A stretch of DNA of 7,229 nt, taken from NCBI GenBank assembly GCA_946479665.1, contig CAMLGO010000039.1, positions 1 through 7,229 of the forward strand, written 5' to 3'. Below the pieces are notes generated by a model, which saw nothing but the letters and a program-made list of their open reading frames with translations, did not search any database and had not been told where the DNA came from. A program made the position numbers and the translations under genes. Of the stretch, positions 6,107 to 7,229 are shown one piece after another. How positions within the stretch are numbered: position 1 is the stretch's first letter; every line of letters starts with the position of its first letter. The stretch comes from an uncultured Candidatus Saccharibacteria bacterium (GTDB lineage Bacteria; Patescibacteria; Saccharimonadia; Saccharimonadales; UBA6022).

Positions 6107-6133
6107 AGAGTTGTTACAGAAGCGTAACACTCT
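6107..6133. other. Hairpin between SPFH gene and tRNA-Phe
   Basis: AGAGTTGTTAC (6107-6117) pairs with GTAACACTCT (6124-6133): 10 bp with one bulged T around the loop AGAAGC. No U-tract follows, so it is not a classical terminator. It lies in the predicted 5' leader of the pre-tRNA-Phe, ending 5 nt before the tRNA. It may be a leader structure, an operator or an upstream-gene 3' stabiliser. Confidence 0.5.
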
Positions 6134-6138
6134 ATCAT

Positions 6139-6214
6139 GGCTCTTTAGCTCAGTTGGTAGAGCAGCGGCCTGAAGAGCCGCGTGTCCCCAGTTCGAGTCT
6201 GGGAGGAGCCACCA
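6139..6214 (+). tRNA. tRNA-Phe (anticodon GAA), CCA encoded
   Basis: A full cloverleaf: acceptor GGCTCTT (6139-6145) with AGGAGCC (6204-6210), D arm GCTC/GAGC with a normal AGTTGGTA loop, anticodon stem GCGGC/GCCGC with loop CTGAAGA (anticodon GAA at 6172-6174), variable region GTGTC, and T arm CCCAG/CTGGG with a canonical TTCGAGT loop. The discriminator is A6211 and CCA (6212-6214) is encoded. D- and T-loops are standard, in contrast to the neighbouring tRNA-Gly. Confidence 0.97.
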
Positions 6215-6250
6215 AGAAAAAAACCGATCATCTGATCGGTTTTTTTCTTG
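6213..6250. terminator. Intrinsic terminator of tRNA-Phe, 18-bp perfect inverted repeat
   Basis: The inverted repeat runs from C6213 to G6250 with a 2-nt centre. Its core is CCGATC (6224-6229), loop ATCT, GATCGG (6234-6239), flanked by 7 A on the left and 7 T on the right. It can act in both directions. The outermost base pairs use the last two bases of the tRNA CCA end. Confidence 0.9.
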
Positions 6251-6296
6251 CCGTCCCTCCGTCGTCTGGGCGTAGCCACTTTCTACCCTCCTTCTC

Positions 6297-6325
6297 TTGC
6301 ATTTCTCCCCATTCTCGCCTATAAT
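6297..6325 (+). promoter_or_regulatory. Promoter of tRNA-Gly
   Basis: TTGCAT (6297-6302), a 17-nt spacer, then consensus TATAAT (6320-6325). The predicted start is near 6332, 7 nt before the mature tRNA. It is the best two-box promoter in the window. Confidence 0.8.
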
Positions 6326-6338
6326 CTTTGAAGTGCAT

Positions 6339-6414
6339 GCGGGTGTAGCTCAGCTGTTAGAGCGCGTCCTTGCCAAGGACGAGGTCCAGGGTTAGAGTCC
6401 CTGTACCCGCACCA
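6339..6414 (+). tRNA. tRNA-Gly (anticodon GCC) with U19/A56 elbow substitution, CCA encoded
   Basis: All stems are intact: acceptor GCGGGTG (6339-6345) with TACCCGC (6404-6410, one G-U), D stem GCTC/GAGC, anticodon stem CGTCC/GGACG around TTGCCAA (anticodon GCC at 6372-6374), variable AGGTC, and T stem CAGGG/CCCTG. Discriminator A6411 and CCA 6412-6414 are encoded. The D loop (6352-6359) reads AGCTGTTA, so position 18 is G but position 19 (6357) is T instead of G. The T loop (6392-6398) reads TTAGAGT, so position 56 (6394) is A instead of C. In nearly all tRNAs 19 and 56 are G and C and form a tertiary Watson-Crick pair at the elbow; here the pair would be U-A. It has its own promoter and terminator, so it is likely expressed. 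Confidence 0.95.
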
Positions 6415-6421
6415 AATTAAG

Positions 6422-6447
6422 AATCCAGCCTCGTCGCTGGATTTTTT
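6422..6447 (+). terminator. Intrinsic terminator of tRNA-Gly
   Basis: AATCCAGC (6422-6429), loop CTCGTC, GCTGGATT (6436-6443), with a run of six T at 6442-6447. It starts 8 nt after the encoded CCA. Confidence 0.9.
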
Positions 6448-6450
6448 ATT

Positions 6451-6459
6451 TGGTATGAT
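6451..6459 (+). promoter_or_regulatory. Extended -10 promoter of the phosphatase-like gene (leaderless)
   Basis: TGGTATGAT: TGn plus TATGAT (6454-6459), last base 8 nt before ATG 6467. An upstream in-frame ATG (6455) lies inside the hexamer and would not be transcribed from this promoter, which decides the start. Confidence 0.6.
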
Positions 6460-6466
6460 TAAACTA

Positions 6467-6910
6467 ATGAACATACACTTTATCTGTCGCGGCAATGTGC
6501 TGCGAAGCCTTATTGCCGAGACATACCTAAAATCATTGAATATTAGAGATATAAACGTACTATCTAGTGGTACGAACGTTAATTGGAATGACGCGAAGGA
6601 GCGTGAGTATTTTGCGAATACACTATCTGTTCTCGAAAGACATGGCATACAGTCCTTTGCAAAGCTAAATCCAGAACAGCTGACACAGGAGCGTATGGAC
6701 AACAATCACGACATAGTTATTCTAATGAATCAAAGAGTCGTTGATGAGGCGGTAAAGATTATTGAATTGCCATCAAATACCCTCAATTGGGGGATAATAG
6801 ACATCGGAGAAGGGCATCGAATTGACGATCATAGCCGTGAGTCGTACGAGGAAGAGATATATCAGGAAATAACACAAAAAGTGGACAATCTGTTTAAGAT
6901 TAATAAATAA
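6467..6910 (+). CDS. Low-molecular-weight protein tyrosine phosphatase-like protein with altered P-loop
   Basis: A 147-residue protein, the usual LMW-PTP length. MNIHFICRGNVLRS opens like the family N-terminus: the nucleophile C7 and R13 form CX5R with S14 following, and N10 is present. LSSGT (32-36) matches the family SAGT region, and NWGIIDIGEG (107-116) sits where the general-acid Asp loop is expected, with D112. LMW-PTPs hydrolyse phosphotyrosine or act on arsenate/low-molecular-weight phosphoesters. Oddities: the usual second P-loop Cys is L12, the Pro after RS is Leu, and the general-acid DP is DI. Activity may be reduced or its substrate changed. It lies between tRNA-Gly and a terminator, is monocistronic, and looks more AT-rich than the genes to its left, so an accessory origin is possible. 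Confidence 0.78.
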   Translation: MNIHFICRGNVLRSLIAETYLKSLNIRDINVLSSGTNVNWNDAKEREYFANTLSVLERHGIQSFAKLNPEQLTQERMDNNHDIVILMNQRVVDEAVKIIELPSNTLNWGIIDIGEGHRIDDHSRESYEEEIYQEITQKVDNLFKINK

Positions 6911-6914
6911 TCGT

Positions 6915-6947
6915 AAAAAATGCCTTACGTTCAGTAGGGCTTTTTTT
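6915..6947 (+). terminator. Intrinsic terminator of the phosphatase-like gene
   Basis: GCCTTAC (6922-6928), loop GTTCA, GTAGGGC (6934-6940), 7 bp with one G-U, followed by seven T (6941-6947). Six A precede the stem. It begins 4 nt after the TAA. Confidence 0.88.
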
Positions 6948-6955
6948 GTTATCAT
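6947..6955 (+). promoter_or_regulatory. Extended -10 promoter of the final gene (leaderless)
   Basis: TGTTATCAT: TGn plus TATCAT (6950-6955), last base 7 nt before ATG 6962. It directly abuts the upstream terminator's T-tract, so its -35 region lies inside the terminator hairpin. Confidence 0.55.
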
Positions 6956-6961
6956 AGACAT

Positions 6962-7229
6962 ATGAAAAATAAAGCTTTAGCCATACTGGAACCACTCATT
7001 GGTGAATGGGAATACACAATGTACAATTGCTGGTTTTTAGAGAGTATGGATGCTGAAGTAAAAGGTTCTACGATCATCGAACGCCTACACGATGCTTTTA
7101 TAGTACTGCGCAGTAGCGATGCGGATAAAAAGCCAAGTGACGTATGGGTAATAGGCTATAGTGATCCACAGGAAAAATACCAGATGTTTTATTACGACCA
7201 GAGGGGCGTTGCTCGTATCTTTAACACTG
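6962..7229 (+). CDS. Hypothetical protein, probable lipocalin/FABP-like (DUF1579-like) family, 3' truncated by window
   Basis: The frame is open from ATG 6962 to the window end: 89 complete codons plus one base. The protein starts MKNKALAILEPLIGEWEYTM and contains STIIERLHDAFIVLR, VWVIGYSDPQEKYQMFYYDQ and RGVARIF. The pattern of an N-terminal IGEW strand, alternating beta strands, and a YYDQRGVARIF stretch resembles small bacterial beta-barrel proteins that bacterial genomes annotate as FABP- or DUF1579-like, whose members often read YFDSRGVSRVY at this place. The ligand and role are unknown. No signal peptide is seen. The start is supported by an extended -10 box 7 nt upstream and the absence of any other in-frame ATG near it. 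Family membership is by motif memory only. Confidence 0.7.
   Translation, partial: MKNKALAILEPLIGEWEYTMYNCWFLESMDAEVKGSTIIERLHDAFIVLRSSDADKKPSDVWVIGYSDPQEKYQMFYYDQRGVARIFNT

Noticed and set aside
6339..6414. tRNA-Gly as a pseudogene or sequencing artefact
   Set aside because: All stems pair, promoter and terminator are strong, and the two unusual bases compensate each other.
6319..6705. 128-codon minus-strand open frame crossing tRNA-Gly and its terminator
   Set aside because: It runs through a functional tRNA, promoter and terminator, and contains a tRNA-derived peptide of the kind known from spurious annotations.
1..7229. CRISPR array, insertion sequence or prophage genes
   Set aside because: No regularly spaced repeats, transposase/integrase motifs or terminal inverted repeats were found.

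Overview
The window looks like a chromosomal segment of a Patescibacteria/CPR bacterium, most likely Candidatus Saccharibacteria (TM7). The main clue is a pair of type IV pilin genes whose N-terminus runs GFTIVELLIVIV, then LAAITVVAYNGIQQRA, a form I associate with that phylum. Very compact gene packing, standard-code translation and tRNA genes with encoded CCA fit. The lineage is an inference from sequence style, not a search result.

Layout. Positions 1-181 hold the 3' end of a GH37 trehalase gene. It abuts, tail to tail, a minus-strand glycoside hydrolase of the amylo-alpha-1,6-glucosidase type (182-1747). A divergent promoter region (1748-1827) separates this from a plus-strand GT4 glycosyltransferase (1828-3030). 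These three form a small alpha-glucan/trehalose carbohydrate block. The GT4 gene overlaps by 11 bp, tail to tail, the minus-strand gene for the RarA/MgsA AAA+ ATPase (3020-4195). Next come a divergent promoter pair, two tandem paralogous pilin genes (4267-4782 and 4810-5268) that each carry a near-identical promoter, and a slipin/stomatin-type SPFH membrane protein (5322-6071). The right end has tRNA-Phe(GAA) and tRNA-Gly(GCC), each with its own promoter and hairpin terminator, then a low-molecular-weight phosphotyrosine phosphatase-like gene with a degenerate active-site loop (6467-6910), a terminator, and the start of a probable lipocalin/FABP-like protein gene (6962 to the window end). There is no gene-free stretch longer than about 300 bases, and no CRISPR array or insertion sequence was seen.

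Two observations stand out. First, tRNA-Gly(GCC) carries a paired change at the elbow: D-loop position 19 is U instead of G, and T-loop position 56 is A instead of C. The near-universal G19-C56 tertiary pair would therefore be replaced by a Watson-Crick U19-A56 pair. Second, most protein genes have a TATAAT-like -10 box, often of the extended TGn type, only 7-11 nt ahead of the start codon and no Shine-Dalgarno sequence. This implies leaderless or nearly leaderless mRNAs. The SPFH gene, with AAAGGGGG, and probably the GT4 gene are the exceptions.

How the genes may work together: trehalase, the glucosidase-like GH and the GT4 plausibly deal with host or storage glucans. The two pilins plus the slipin are envelope functions. 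RarA serves replication-fork maintenance. The right end looks like a tRNA-bordered accessory segment and reads as more AT-rich by eye.
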